Shown: piece after piece, positions 46,681-58,325 of the stretch
Layout: the number at the start of each line of letters is the position of its first letter
Position numbering within the stretch: position 1 is the stretch's first letter
Made by a program: the position numbers and the translations under genes
The notes under the pieces: generated by a model
What the model was told of the DNA's origin: nothing
What the model saw: the letters and a program-made list of their open reading frames with translations, nothing else
Databases searched by the model: none
NCBI RefSeq assembly: GCF_003073045.1
Contig: NC_037599.1
Span: 5,592,247-5,656,246 of the forward strand
DNA length: 64,000 nt
Source: Pomacea canaliculata
Taxonomy: Eukaryota > Mollusca > Gastropoda > Architaenioglossa > Ampullariidae
Reading direction: 5' to 3'

Positions 46681-49600
46681 AGAAGACAAGAAACATATTT
46701 GTCAAAAGTATGTTACACATCATAAACAAGAAAGGGTGTAGTGAAAATATACATGGCTTTAATTATTTACAATTCAAGGGACATACAAAAATTATCAACT
46801 GAAAACTTTCACAAAAAGCTGATTTAATGTTTCCTTCCCCAATAACCATAAAGTTTATGAGGCTGAAACCCTTTGAAACTGGATTTAAAACTTGACTTAT
46901 TGTGTTCCACACTATATATGTATGATAGGATTGACAAGAACTGATCATTCTCAAATGAATTCCCATAAAAACATAAGTTTTTCAAAAATGTCAAGCTATG
47001 CTTTAAATTCCCCTAAATTATTACAGATTATCATTTCAATCATGGCTTTAACAATGACATCTGCTTTACGTACGAGTAATTAATGAAAGGAATCATCATC
47101 AAGGCGTCCATCCAGTTCAACAGCTCCTGCTGTGTTCTAATTGGAAGGATCAAATCTTCTGGCAACATTCAGGCATCCTTTGCTGGAGCAGGCTGGTCTT
47201 TGCTTATCAGTGAATGAATCACATATCTTTTACTTCCTGTAGCATCAATTTCAATTCTTTGTCTTGTTTCAGAATGAGCCAGGCAAATGCTGCAACAGTA
47301 TGAACATAGCACTGTGAGCAAAAGTGGACAATTAACTTTTTATAGGTGAATGAAGCCAATCAACGGTGATTTGGGAGGCAGTAAGAAACTTGTATAACCA
47401 ACACTATGTTCAACTTGAGATTGTGAAGGGAATTCACAACAAAATTAAATAGGCAAAACAAACAGCAAGAAAAGTAACCATAATATAAAATTGTCTGACT
47501 TACCTTCATTAGACACTCTCTGGGTACCGCCTTTTACTGCTGCAGTTGTGAGGTTTGTCCCCTCTTGTACTCCTTGCTGAGAGTCACTACGTTGGTCACT
47601 GGGTGCTCACGTCGTGGGGCAATATTCTGGTGGTTAGTGCATTTACCTGTGGGCATAAACGCTTGTTTTCCACTTGTGGTTGCAATGAGTCTGGCAATGG
47701 TCCTGCTGGCACTGCTGGATGCACTGATTTCCATCTAAAGTCGTCTTCCTCCTCGTCTGGGCTCTCTAGCCTAACTTAATTAACAAGCATACCTATTAAT
47801 AAGTGTGCAGTGAAATGACAATTATGAAAATTTAAGAATTTCCGGAGTAAAAGATTTAAAGAAATAAAATAATAAATAATTCCTAGGCTATACCTATCAT
47901 AATATCAATATTACCTCATGAAAAATTTGAAATGAACTACTGAAATCTGTACTGATCTTGTAAGTTGTTCTCCAAACCTAGGGATTCCCTAATCCCTGTC
48001 ATTCTATAACTCAAACAAGACACAATGTGACTACTTGTTTCTCTTCCTCTTCCGATCTTTTCAACCTTTAGTGCTGTCATCATCTGTTGTATCCAAATTT
48101 TGATGTATACTGGCTGTTATCACTTTTCGTCTGGCAACCAAATGCTCATCTGAAAGGGTTATTATTTTGTGAAGTTATAATAACATCGAGAATAATGGCA
48201 TTCAATGCTTTACCACACATATGAATTTTCACATGACAAATCAGTTAACTGTCTGTTCGCTGAGATGTTAATGGTCATGTGGCTGTATGTTCAGTCTGTA
48301 ACCACTATAAACCTAAGCAAGGTCTGCGTGGACTAAAGACACTAACACTACCTTAAAACCTTTTACAAAATAAAAATATGAACAAACTTTATCAAGAGAA
48401 CTGACCACAAAATATTAACCAGCTGATGAAGTCATCAAACATCTAATCTCTATAATAAACATATATATGACAATGAGTAAAAAGTATAAAAGTACCCTTG
48501 AACCCAAAATGCAAACAGCTTGAAGAGTCCAGGTATGTCTATCTGGCAGAGCTCCCTCCTGAAGGTGTTTTGTCAGCTCACTTGGTGGCCAGTATGCTAA
48601 CCGTTTCGCGTGCTGAAAATAAAACAATCCTCTATGAACTCTTACCAGGGAGGCTAACTGTGTGTCTTTATGGGAGTGTTGGACGTTTGACTTCATCTGT
48701 CATATTCCATCAGAGATTATGACTGCATATATTTTTATACACTGTTATACTCAAGGAACTATGGTAAATTCAGGAAGGATAGCATGAATATTGTTCAGCT
48801 GAGATTTGATTGTATTGACTGCAGTTTGCTTCTGTGGCATGCAATGTTATAATGTAACGTTATTTAATGTTATTAAAAACTCTATCATCCGTAAGAACAT
48901 GTAACACAAATTTAACACCATAATGAGAAATGATTACACAATACCAGTGGTACCATTTCAGCCATAGATAACGGTTTAGCAATGAATTCAAGCAAGCAGT
49001 TATTACAGGATGCTTTTGTCGCAACAAGGCAAGAAGTACTGAAAGTGAACTGTTGGAAATGTTAAATGTTGCGACCAATATGCCAGCTGTGTGCCAAATC
49101 TGTATCTGTTTCACTGTCGCTGTCTGAAGATATCGCTGAATCAAACTGATCATCAATATAATCTTCAAATTCACTAAAATTAGATTTCACAACATCATCA
49201 TCATTATTTTCATCCAAATTGTATTTAGTCGGTAAATATTGCTGGCGTGATGTTATCGCTGAGAGTTCTGGTGTCTGCTGGTTCGAACTGTTATTAATTT
49301 GACTCTGTAGATCTAAAACTGTGAGCACCTTCTCTACGACAGTGGATCGTGAATGTTTGTATCAGTGTGTATTGAATACATCTGACTTTCTTCTTTCAGT
49401 TCTGCCAACGCTGCTTCTACAAGTTTTATTAACTTTTTTCGTCCAGTAGGACGACATGATGTGAACTATCAGTTGCCTTAACGTGTTAGATTATGTACGA
49501 GCGCTCAATTCAGAAAGTAAACTTTGACACATCACACCCAATAAGCATACATTAAATGTGTGTTGTACTAGAACACGGTATATAGTGTTTTATAATTAAG

Positions 49601-50178
49601 AACCTGCAGTACGTGTGTGGTAAACAAAGAGAAAAGATTACAACCTTGGTTTTCAAACATACAGTACATCAGCAGAGAAAATGTCGCGCCGCGTGGAATC
49701 ATGGGAGTACGTGCATCCACAAGAAGAATAGCAAATATTTAGTTACGTAGCATTGATGTTTTAAAAAACTGCATGATTTTAAACTATCAAACCTAGTCAT
49801 AAGACAAATATAACAAAGTCTTTAAAAATGCTTTTTTGTAAGGATTTTCAGTATCTACACCGTGGACTGGCTCTAAAATTCCATAGGAAAAGTGAATGCC
49901 GGCAAATCAAATAGTGACGTCTTATAAAAAATAGCGTCATGACGCAAAGCCATAAAGGTTAACATTGTAAATGTTTATAAAACATTTATTTAACATTTTT
50001 GTTTTAAATGTTTTATTTTCAAACATTTTAAAAATGTTTTTAAAATGTTTTACTGAAAAATGTTTTTTTGGTAAATGTTTTAAAAATGTTTTTAAAACGT
50101 TTTATCTAAAACGTAAACCTTATTACAACCATGTAAACGTTTTTAAAACGTTTTTAAAATGTTTTCATGCTATCTGGG

Positions 50179-52786
50179 TAGTAGGTATACGTTACACGTA
50201 CTTCATTGATAACAGGGGAAGATAATACTGGGTTACATTGCACACATCACCTTGCTAGACGCGATTTATTTATTCAGCTGTAATCAACATCTTATTTAAC
50301 ATTATTCTGAATTACCCTAATAGCTGTTACTATTTTATTATTTACTCCATATACATAAAGAATGCACATGAAGTCTGAAATGCAGCAATAGAGGGAGGCA
50401 ACTGCGTCATTCGCTGTGTATTAAGCGTTACTCTCCCCTGTCGTTTATGTGTTTAGTGTTTGACATTAGTAAATTGGTGAAAGTGTGTGATATTTGTGTT
50501 CGAAGTGATTTTAGTTTCTTTATGTATTTGTATACACATATAAATTTATTTATACGAGTGTCTGGAGGAAGAGTAAGATAAGGTGAGGTAATATATTTGT
50601 GCAAAGTCTTAGTTAACTGGTATTGTCATGTGAAAATGACTAAACATGCTACAATATACTGTGATATTTTTAAAAAAAAATGTTAAAATCCATCTCACTT
50701 GTATGATAGCAGGCACCGTTCAACTTCTCTGTTATCTTGAAACATTTGACCACTTACATTAAAGATACGACGAATATATCAAAAATCGTTATCACAGAGC
50801 AGTTTTAGATATCATATATACTAAAACTGTCATTTTATTAAACGTCAGTTCCATTCACTGAACTTAACTTTTTATACTCTTTCCCCACAGAATGTTCTCT
50901 CTAACTCATTATGTCTTTCACACACACACACACACACACACACGAATTCACTTGCTCCATAGCACAATAAAGCGAGCAGACAGCCAATCACTGTTTCACC
51001 ACAGGTTGAACAAATATTAAGATAAACAACTTTAACATTTATCAATGTCCCGCAATGTCTGGCTCGGTTTCGGTGTTCTGTGCATTGTATACAAAATATC
51101 ACAGAGTCGTGAAAACCAATAAAGAGAAGACAACAGCCTTCAGATGTTTCTCTTCCTGTGAACATAACCCTTGTGAGCGCACAAGAAATACTTTTACTAA
51201 ATCACAGAAATCTTTTTGCGTCCTCGACATACAAGCACGTGCAAGGAAGGAGGTTAAAATCCCTGACACCATGTACTTACATGGATATGTTCTTGCCATC
51301 TTTTCCAATTGTTCTCTTACATTTGGATAAGTTTTTTTTTCTTTACTTGAATTTAAAAGATATTTTCAACCATAAATGATGAAACAAAGCAAGGACAAAT
51401 AAAAAAATAAGAATGTTAGCAATCTTTACAAATTTTACAAATATGTACATTACATTTAACAGTCTGATATGTGGACATGTAGTATGACAAACGATCAAGA
51501 CATTCCCATGAGAAAGCTTTAAAAAAAAGCATAAAAGAAGTATGTGCATTAAACAGTGACGAGGTGTAGTCCTCATATGACCAGCATACAGATGACTAAC
51601 ATGACTACTTCGCACTGAATGAACTTTGTTTCTTCCAAAAAGGTTGTAGCTCCAAATAAATCTTTTGTCATGACCTTTCCCATTTCTTCTACCTTGGTTC
51701 GCCATCTTTCCTGCTTTAAGAGGAGCAGATGAATATTCAAAGGTCCCAAACTTGCACATGGAAGACTAATTCTGCGGACTGAGTCTGATATTATGGTTCT
51801 TTTCCCACGTACATGTTGCTCTGAAATGAATGGAAATGTGTACAGGTATTATGGTTACATAGTAAAAGTATAGTGCTGGAAAAGAACAGCAATATTAAAT
51901 TAAAAAATAAATAATATAAACCTTAATAAGAATGTTTGTAATAAAAATGTTCTACATTCTCTACAACAGCTGCTTAACTACAGTCGCTCAACGGTAAAGA
52001 TACGTTGTGAGAAATAAATACAGCACCAGATGGTTTCCTGCCTGTGCAAACATTATAAAGTCTACAGCCATGGCCGCATAATGACCTTTAACCCACCACA
52101 TGCAACAGTGGCCTCATCATAACCGTCGTTCTGCGGCGAATGAAAGTTTTGATAATAGCACCACCACCACCACCATCACCGCCACCCACTTCACCATCAG
52201 CAGCAGCAGCTAATACCATGATGATGGGGTGGAGGAGGTTAAGCTAAGTGAGACCCCAGCATATCTTCCGTACATTATGTGATTATGCGGAAATAAATCG
52301 TTAATTAGAAAGTGGAAAAGGGGGAAGAAAAAAATATAAAAGACAAAATTAAAATCTTTGAACTGTTTTAGAAAAATTGAAAAAAAAATCATTCCGAAGT
52401 CAAACAACTCACATCTATCTCAAATATAAACCACTCACTGACTCATATTACACATACGCGCCCACACACACACATGCACACGCACAAACATACAAACTAT
52501 AATTCACACATGAGATATCAGTAGTCACGAGTAAACTATAAGTAACAGCGAAGTACAGACAGAAAGTACATGCTTAAAACACAATCCATATGCACACACA
52601 CAAACGCACGTACGCATATAACTTTTACAAATCAATCACACAAATCCTCTGGCAACACGGCCGAACACACACATACCAGAGAGAACAGGGTGGCACACCT
52701 CACACGTAGACACCAACCACGCGAAGCGTCGCGTTACTAACTTAGCTACAGGTAAATAAATCAAAGGCCAGTGTGGCGGCACTCAC
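50179..52786. other. Intergenic or RING3 intron; one unassigned 138-codon ORF
   Basis: The minus-strand ORF 51759-51343 (ATG, MCKFGTFEYSSAPLKAG...) follows a plausible acceptor CATTTCAG at about 51822. It sits where RING3's second exon would be expected by analogy, but it does not resemble the propeller exon of RING1/2, and its frame does not fit RING3's phase. A (CA)n run is at about 50918-50945. Nothing else recognised. Confidence 0.35.
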
Positions 52787-52992
52787 CTGTAGGCCGACAA
52801 CCCCCTCTGGAGGAACAGTCACAAGGTGGCGACACAAGGGCACAGGAAGAAGAGGGTGGGGCGGGGAGCGAGGTGCTGCAGACACGGAAGACAGAAGGTG
52901 TGACGACACGGCAACAGTTTTGGACGTTGATAAGCCTCCAGACAAATAGCGCACGTCCTCGTTGTGTCGACCTCCGCTGGCACTGTCGCCAT
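52787..52992 (-). CDS. Third RING-finger exon (paralogue of RING1/2), one base short
   Basis: From ATG at 52992 the minus strand reads MATVPAEVDTTRTCAICLEA, then YQRPKLLPCRHTFCLPCLQH: a C3HC4 RING like RING2's. After a shift of one base it continues PLCRHLVTVPPEGVVGLQ and stops at donor CTACAG|GTGAGT, just as RING1/2 end at ...DLQ|GTAGGT. Exon length is 206, compared with 207 in RING1/2, so exactly one base is missing, most simply in the CCC before TTGTGTCGCC. Conserved ligands: CAIC, CRHTFC, CLPC and (across the shift) CPLC. The second exon was not found, so this is either a gene with a diverged body or a stranded exon. Confidence 0.72.
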
Positions 52993-52999
52993 TTTGTTT

Positions 53000-54314
53000 A
53001 CCTGTCAAGTCACTGTTTTCCTGGGTCCGCCAGTACTTTCGCTTTCTTTGCTGTGAAACAAGGGGAAGTAACCCTCACTACTTAACGCTGCATGCAGTAG
53101 CTTCCCTTGATGCTATCACGCAAGTATCCCGAGTTCATATAATTTCTATCAATTAATCAACTACAAATATAATGACAGTAATACCAAGAACACCTTTTTT
53201 TGTTGCTGTTTGTTCTTCTTATATTTTTGTTTTGTCTGAGGATGACTTTAAGATGAGAAGAGATCCCAATATACACACCCACTAATGAGGAAGTTATACA
53301 AAGTAGATAAGAAAGTATAGAAATATAGGTTTAAAAGACAAAAAATAAAATTAAAAAAAACAAACTTGAAGGTTTTGAACAGCACAAACTAATAAAGTAC
53401 CTAAATTGTCCTAAAAAGAAATAGAAGTCTAGAAGTGGGCAACATAGGAATATGGCAAACAGTACAGTACACCACCACTGCACTAGCAGGCCTCCTAGAC
53501 ACCAATCAGAGCGTGACAACAACAGGAAAAGAAGGAACCAACAACTGTAAATAAATCCTTCGGACACACAGCACAGCGACCCCCCTCTTCCCACTCCTCC
53601 CGAGCCCCTGTGTTCCTCCTCGACCTCCCATCCCCACTCACAATATTCCTACCAATACTAATGTGAAATCCCCTTTAGGTGAGAGGCCGTACTTTTCCCT
53701 CCCAAAATCATCACCACCACCAACAGTCGATGACATATGAGGTGAATGTGTGCGTGTGTGTGCGTGTGTGTGTTTAGTTTGCGTGTTTACCTTTGTGTGT
53801 GTGTGTTGGTGCAACCTTTTGCCAAGTTGAAAAAGTGCATTTTGTGTTTGCTCGCACGTGCGACTGTCTCTCGATCTTTATTATCAGGCCTGTGATCTCA
53901 CCACATCAAACCAGTGATATTTATCTCACTGCCTCACTCCAGCCATTCGCTAACAGCTCAACTTGACTTAGAGGAGACCGGTGTACACAGCTGAACATGC
54001 TACAGGTTGCTGTGATGTAGGCACATGTATGCCAACTTTTCATCGTTACGAAACTGTCCTTTTGCCGCCCCGTGAGCATAATAACAAGATCACAAGACTG
54101 GCTGAATCACGTGCCCCGTGACCCGAGTTTTCAGGTCAAGGTCGCAGCACTCGGCGTGTTTGTAGTGCGTCGTCTACGACGAGAGAAAGCATCGACCGGC
54201 TCGTCTGTGCTCGTACAAGTGTGTAAGTCTGTGTGTTAGCGCTAGTCTGAGTGTAGACACAAGCATTGATTATCTGTGTACGACGACTCATTCTTGTTTG
54301 TTTTATTTCTCCAG
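53000..54314. other. Intergenic, probable 5' region of the solute-binding protein gene
   Basis: No coding exon recognised. TG-rich microsatellites at about 53746-53810. A possible acceptor TTTCTCCAG at 54314 suggests a further 5' exon upstream, not identified. Confidence 0.45.
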
Positions 54315-57300
54315 ATTTCGCCTTTCCTCCCCAGCGGCGATACAGAGAGAGAAGATGGCAGCGTACAGGTGTCTTATACACGGCTACGATCTTCTTGCCC
54401 TGTCTTCTTCTGCATCAGCAATAATAAACCCGACTTCTGCCGTGGATCTCATGACAATCACGGTAAAGTATATATGTAACAAACGAGAGACAGTAATGTA
54501 CGTAACACATACGTAACAATGATTTAAGAAATTATATTTAAAATGTGACAACAATAGATTATATAAAACAGAAAGAATTATGTAACAGGGAAACCTAAAA
54601 TAATGGAATCTTAAAGTTTAGGAATTACTGAACAGTCACATACCTAATAAACAGTGATGTTTGTAACAGTTTAATGGTTGACGGGGTAGTCATGCTGAGT
54701 GTGGGAAGACTGCCGTCAAAGCAGCGTAGACACGGGTGAATGATTTCAATAAACGATGTTTATCGTGTTCACGTTTAAAGCTCGGAATTTCCATGTGTGA
54801 GAATCAGATTATTCCTTTCCCGTTTCTATCATAAAAAATGTGTCAGCATCAGTGTGTTTTATTTGTGATATAATCTACCCTTTTCATCTTTTAAACCTTT
54901 TCATGTGATTTGCCAAATGATATCTCTAATATTCTCGCTCAGTCGTGTGTGTTTATTTCGCAGAAGTTGAAGCTGAAAAACTCGGATCCAGAAGAAGACA
55001 AATATGGTTGTTTGCAACCGATGGTCGACGAAAACCCTTCCAGTTTCAGTGAGTCACATTATAGAGAAATACATAATTGTCATAATTAAATGTATCATTT
55101 GTTTCGTGTACTCACTGATTCAACTCTCTAACACACGGCAATACAATTAGACCTAAAACAGAATTTTTGCCAAATTTGGAAACAACTTTACTGGATTTTT
55201 TTCCTTCCCGCAGAAACGAATTTGGAGAGTTGGAAGGCTTTGACCTGGATGTCGTGAGAGAAGGTAGGTCGATGTTTGACAGGAATGCGCTGTTGTCTAC
55301 TGTAGAAAACACAGACAAACATACATTCCACAACAACCTGCTCGGCTGTCTGTATATTGTACTAGTTAACAACATGCACACACACATACATGTGAAGTGG
55401 GAAGAAACTATTAATATTAACACCTCCCTTGTCTGCCTCAGTCTGTGCTGTGGCCAAAAGAAGATGCGAGGTGGTGCTGGCCCAGTTCACCGAGTGCACC
55501 TTCACCGACCGCAGCATCGTGTACCCGGGCAGAGGTAGGTGACGGGTATGGGGAGGGCGATGGCTTGGAAGCTGTTTCAGTAGCAATTAGTAGTTGGTAG
55601 TAGTATTGAAAGTCAGTAATTTTCTACTTTCTAACAGGCATCATGAGTTTCTGTTTCGCTCGCTTTTTGTCTTTTACTATGTGTTTGTGTGTGTGTGTGT
55701 GTGTGTAAAGAGAAAGAGATGATTAGAATAATGATGAAGGAATTTCTACAGCGGATTTGATAGTGTATACTCGTCTGACTACATGTAGGTAAGCGCATTT
55801 AGCTTGCCTTTGTTGGTGGGGAAATGCTGTCTTTAAATAAACATTTATTATTATGAGTAGTAATAGCTAGAGTTGTAGAAGTAAAAGTAGTTGTTGTAGT
55901 AGTTGCAGTAGTAATTGTAGTAGTTATAGTTGTGGTTTTAGTAATATTTGTAGTACAAGTTGTTGTACTTTTTACCCTCTTCTATGTAACCTTGCTCTCT
56001 TTCTTTGTGTGATTCTCTTCACCCTTCTCTTTCTCTATCATTTAATTAACCTTTTCTTAAATAAGCTCATGGTGCTTTTCTTCCCTCTGTCACTCTCCCC
56101 TCCTCTAATCTGATCTCATCTTTGTTGAAACTTGCATCCCCGACTATCGCTGACTTTACTGACAGTCTATGTGCCTTTCCCAGGGCTGATGGCCGGGTGG
56201 TTTGACTGCTGCCCCGGGTACGCCGTCACGCTCGACCGACGCGGTGGGTTTGATTTCACCCTCCCATACACCGTCAGCGACGCTTCCTTCGCCGTCGCCC
56301 CTGGCAACCCCAGCGGCTTTGATCCCGACGCCACCGATTATTCCAGTTTCACTCTCAGTAAGAGCTACAGTTATCTCACACTTAATTATTTCATTTTTAC
56401 AGATGAAACACCTTGTTACTGCGTGTGTGTGTGTGCATAGTTATTATATGTTATTATAAATGTGTATATGAAAGTAACGTACAGTGTGAAAGGCTGACAC
56501 TGAAGGCAGTGAACACAGTGAACACAATGCCATGTCCTCCACCTTGCTCATTCTGGGCTCCTTGCAAAAAACCTGAGTCTTTTGTATTAATAAAACCGTT
56601 TATTGTTCTGTTTATCTTAAATTTGACAAAATATTCTGAAGTAATCGTGTTCTGTCTTTATTGTTTCGATGTATAATGCTCGTCCTTCCGCTTTCCTTTC
56701 ATGAGAACAATAATTAAAAATTAAGTCATAGAAATAAATCATCAAGTATTTATATAATGGCAAAAGATATGTAAGAAACACTTTAACCTTCAGCAGGAAA
56801 TAGCATTCATGTTTAATTATGTTCGTTATTTTTCATGATCACTTTCTTTAATTATAAAGATTTCCGGATAGAAATCACTTATATTTCCTCGTATAAGATC
56901 GAAAATGATACTGTGTGTAGCTTATTATAGTTTATAAAATGTCGTTGTGCTTTGCTGGGTGTGCGAGCAGCTCACCTGACAGGTGCCTACACCAACGAAG
57001 CGTGCCTCCGGGGTTGGGCAAGACGTTCGGCAACATCCTCGTCGCCAGCAACCTGCCGGAGGCCAAGGCCCTGCTCCTCAACGGAACAGTGAGTGTAGTT
57101 CATAGTCTTTTGTTCAAGTTGTTTGTCGACTGAACGTGTTTCTACTGTCATGAGTAAAGAGCACGTGCAAACGACAAAAAGTCGGCTAAAAATAACCCAG
57201 ACCGCAGTAGTTTAACGTTCTCAGGTTAAAGGTCATGTCAGCTAAAGCATAACCACTGACATGTCATATGAAAGTGAATGTTTGACATCAGTTGGATGGA

Positions 57301-58325
57301 GTCTCCTCACGATTATGGTCGCCCATTTCTTTTCGTGTTTGGCAGGCTCAGGTGTTGTTTTCACCTCGTAACATCATCCCCGACTTGGAAGTTCTGCCGG
57401 AGCGCGTGGTGTGCTCTGAAGGCGGCACCGCCATGATGGTTAAGAAAGGATCGCCACTTCCAGCTTGGTGGAATCCCGCCTTCAAGAGTTACTCCGCTTC
57501 CGGTCGCTTTCACCAGCTGTGTCAGGAGGACAGCATCAAATATAATCGTACGTTTCAGTTTGTGTTCGTCTTTTCAAATTTTCATCTGTCAAAAAATATT
57601 TGAGATAAGATTTTCTTATCAAGCTTAGAAAAACATTTTTTTCTTACCTTCAAGCTACATGATATCTTATTCTTGTATAAAATTCACCCAAATATGCTTT
57701 TCAAAATTAATTTCTGGTTGGACCACAACGAAAATTTGATATTTAACCCTCGGTTTTCAAACCGCGGTACGCGTACCACTACTGGTAGGTGAAGGTATGA
57801 CGGGTGGTACTCGAACACCATGACTAAGTCCTAGACTAGGTGTATATTCGTAGGGAGTAGAGTTGGAAGTTGGTACTCGAATTTACGAAATTGGTACTCG
57901 TGTAGAAAAGTTTGAAAACAGGGGCTTACTGTCGGTACATTTTAAGCGAAGGGAAGTAACTGCGAAAATTTTATCTCTTTAAATGCAACAGTTACCTCTC
58001 CAGTCGCAGTAACCGTCACAAATGCTAGAAAAAAAAATTAATTATTTGTCAGGTGCTTCGGCATTAAATAAGAAAACTGAGTTTCATTACTTACAAATTT
58101 AGTTTGTTGCTAATCTTTGATGTCTTCTTACTGAGTAAAGACAACTTTTCCGGCTGTGAGTTCTTTTTAGCTGCATTATATTAAGATGGTTCAAGCGATA
58201 ATGGTGGTGGTGATGATGATGATGTGTAAACACGTAATTTTTACAATTTTTTAACATTTACCTGTATGTCTTGCGAATTTTTTGGGTTTTTTTTTTCTTT
58301 TCCAGAAACCATCAAATGTCTATGA
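54315..58325 (+). CDS. Secreted bacterial-type solute-binding protein (SBP family 3 fold)
   Basis: Exons: from 54315 (start uncertain) to 54462, then 54964-55048, 55214-55263, 55442-55534, 56184-56357, 56971-57088, 57346-57547, 58306-58325 (stop). Exons 2-5 and 7-8 join in phase. The reading IWLFATDGRRKPFQFQ, NEFGELEGFDLDVVRE, AVAKRRCEVVLAQ, GLMAGWFDCCPGYAVTLDRR and GGFDFTLPYTVSDASFAV follows the amino-acid ABC transporter periplasmic binding protein plan (GFDvDl, DR..fdFT.PY). Then GNILVASNLPEAKALLLNGT and a final lobe ending NQTIKCL. About 250 residues, the usual size for the fold. Exon 6 is 118 nt where 119 is required; the one-base gap is near CTCCGGGGTTGGGC. Start: ATG at 54355 gives a weak leader out of phase with exon 2, whereas the frame ending CRGSHDNH joins exon 2, so the N terminus is unresolved. 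Role inferred: extracellular binding of a small solute. Confidence 0.8.
55685..55955. repeat. (TG)n and degenerate (GTA)n microsatellites in an intron
   Basis: Perfect gt run at about 55685-55706, and a degenerate agtagt/gttgta array at about 55853-55955, between solute-binding protein exons 4 and 5. Confidence 0.85.
57747..57924. mobile_element. Small hAT-like MITE in the last intron of the solute-binding gene
   Basis: Inverted ends cctcggttttcaaac and gtttgaaaacagggg bracket about 178 bp with internal ggtactcgaa repeats and no ORF. The termini are hAT-like. The 8 bp target duplication is not preserved, so it is an older insertion. Confidence 0.5.

Larger units (their letters stand above)
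43960..50178. mobile_element. 6.2 kb DNA transposon with inverted, AAAACGTTTT-rich ends
   Basis: Left end CCCAGATAGCATGCAAACGT and inverted right end CCCAGATAGCATGAAAACAT match at about 28 of the first 30 positions. Both ends continue for 200-300 bp as arrays of aaaacgttttaaa-type palindromic words. Between them lie minus-strand coding pieces (DUF4806-like, 45951-46680; acidic ORF 49328-49062) and internal duplications. Flanks are ggttaggta and tagtaggta, so the target duplication is unclear. The superfamily is not assigned; the ends and DUF4806 partner argue for one cut-and-paste family rather than two chance inverted repeats. Confidence 0.75.

Noticed and set aside
55167-55538. Continuous 123-codon plus-strand ORF as a single exon
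   Set aside because: It reads through the donor at 55263 and intron; the solute-binding exons on either side splice in phase without the intron residues.
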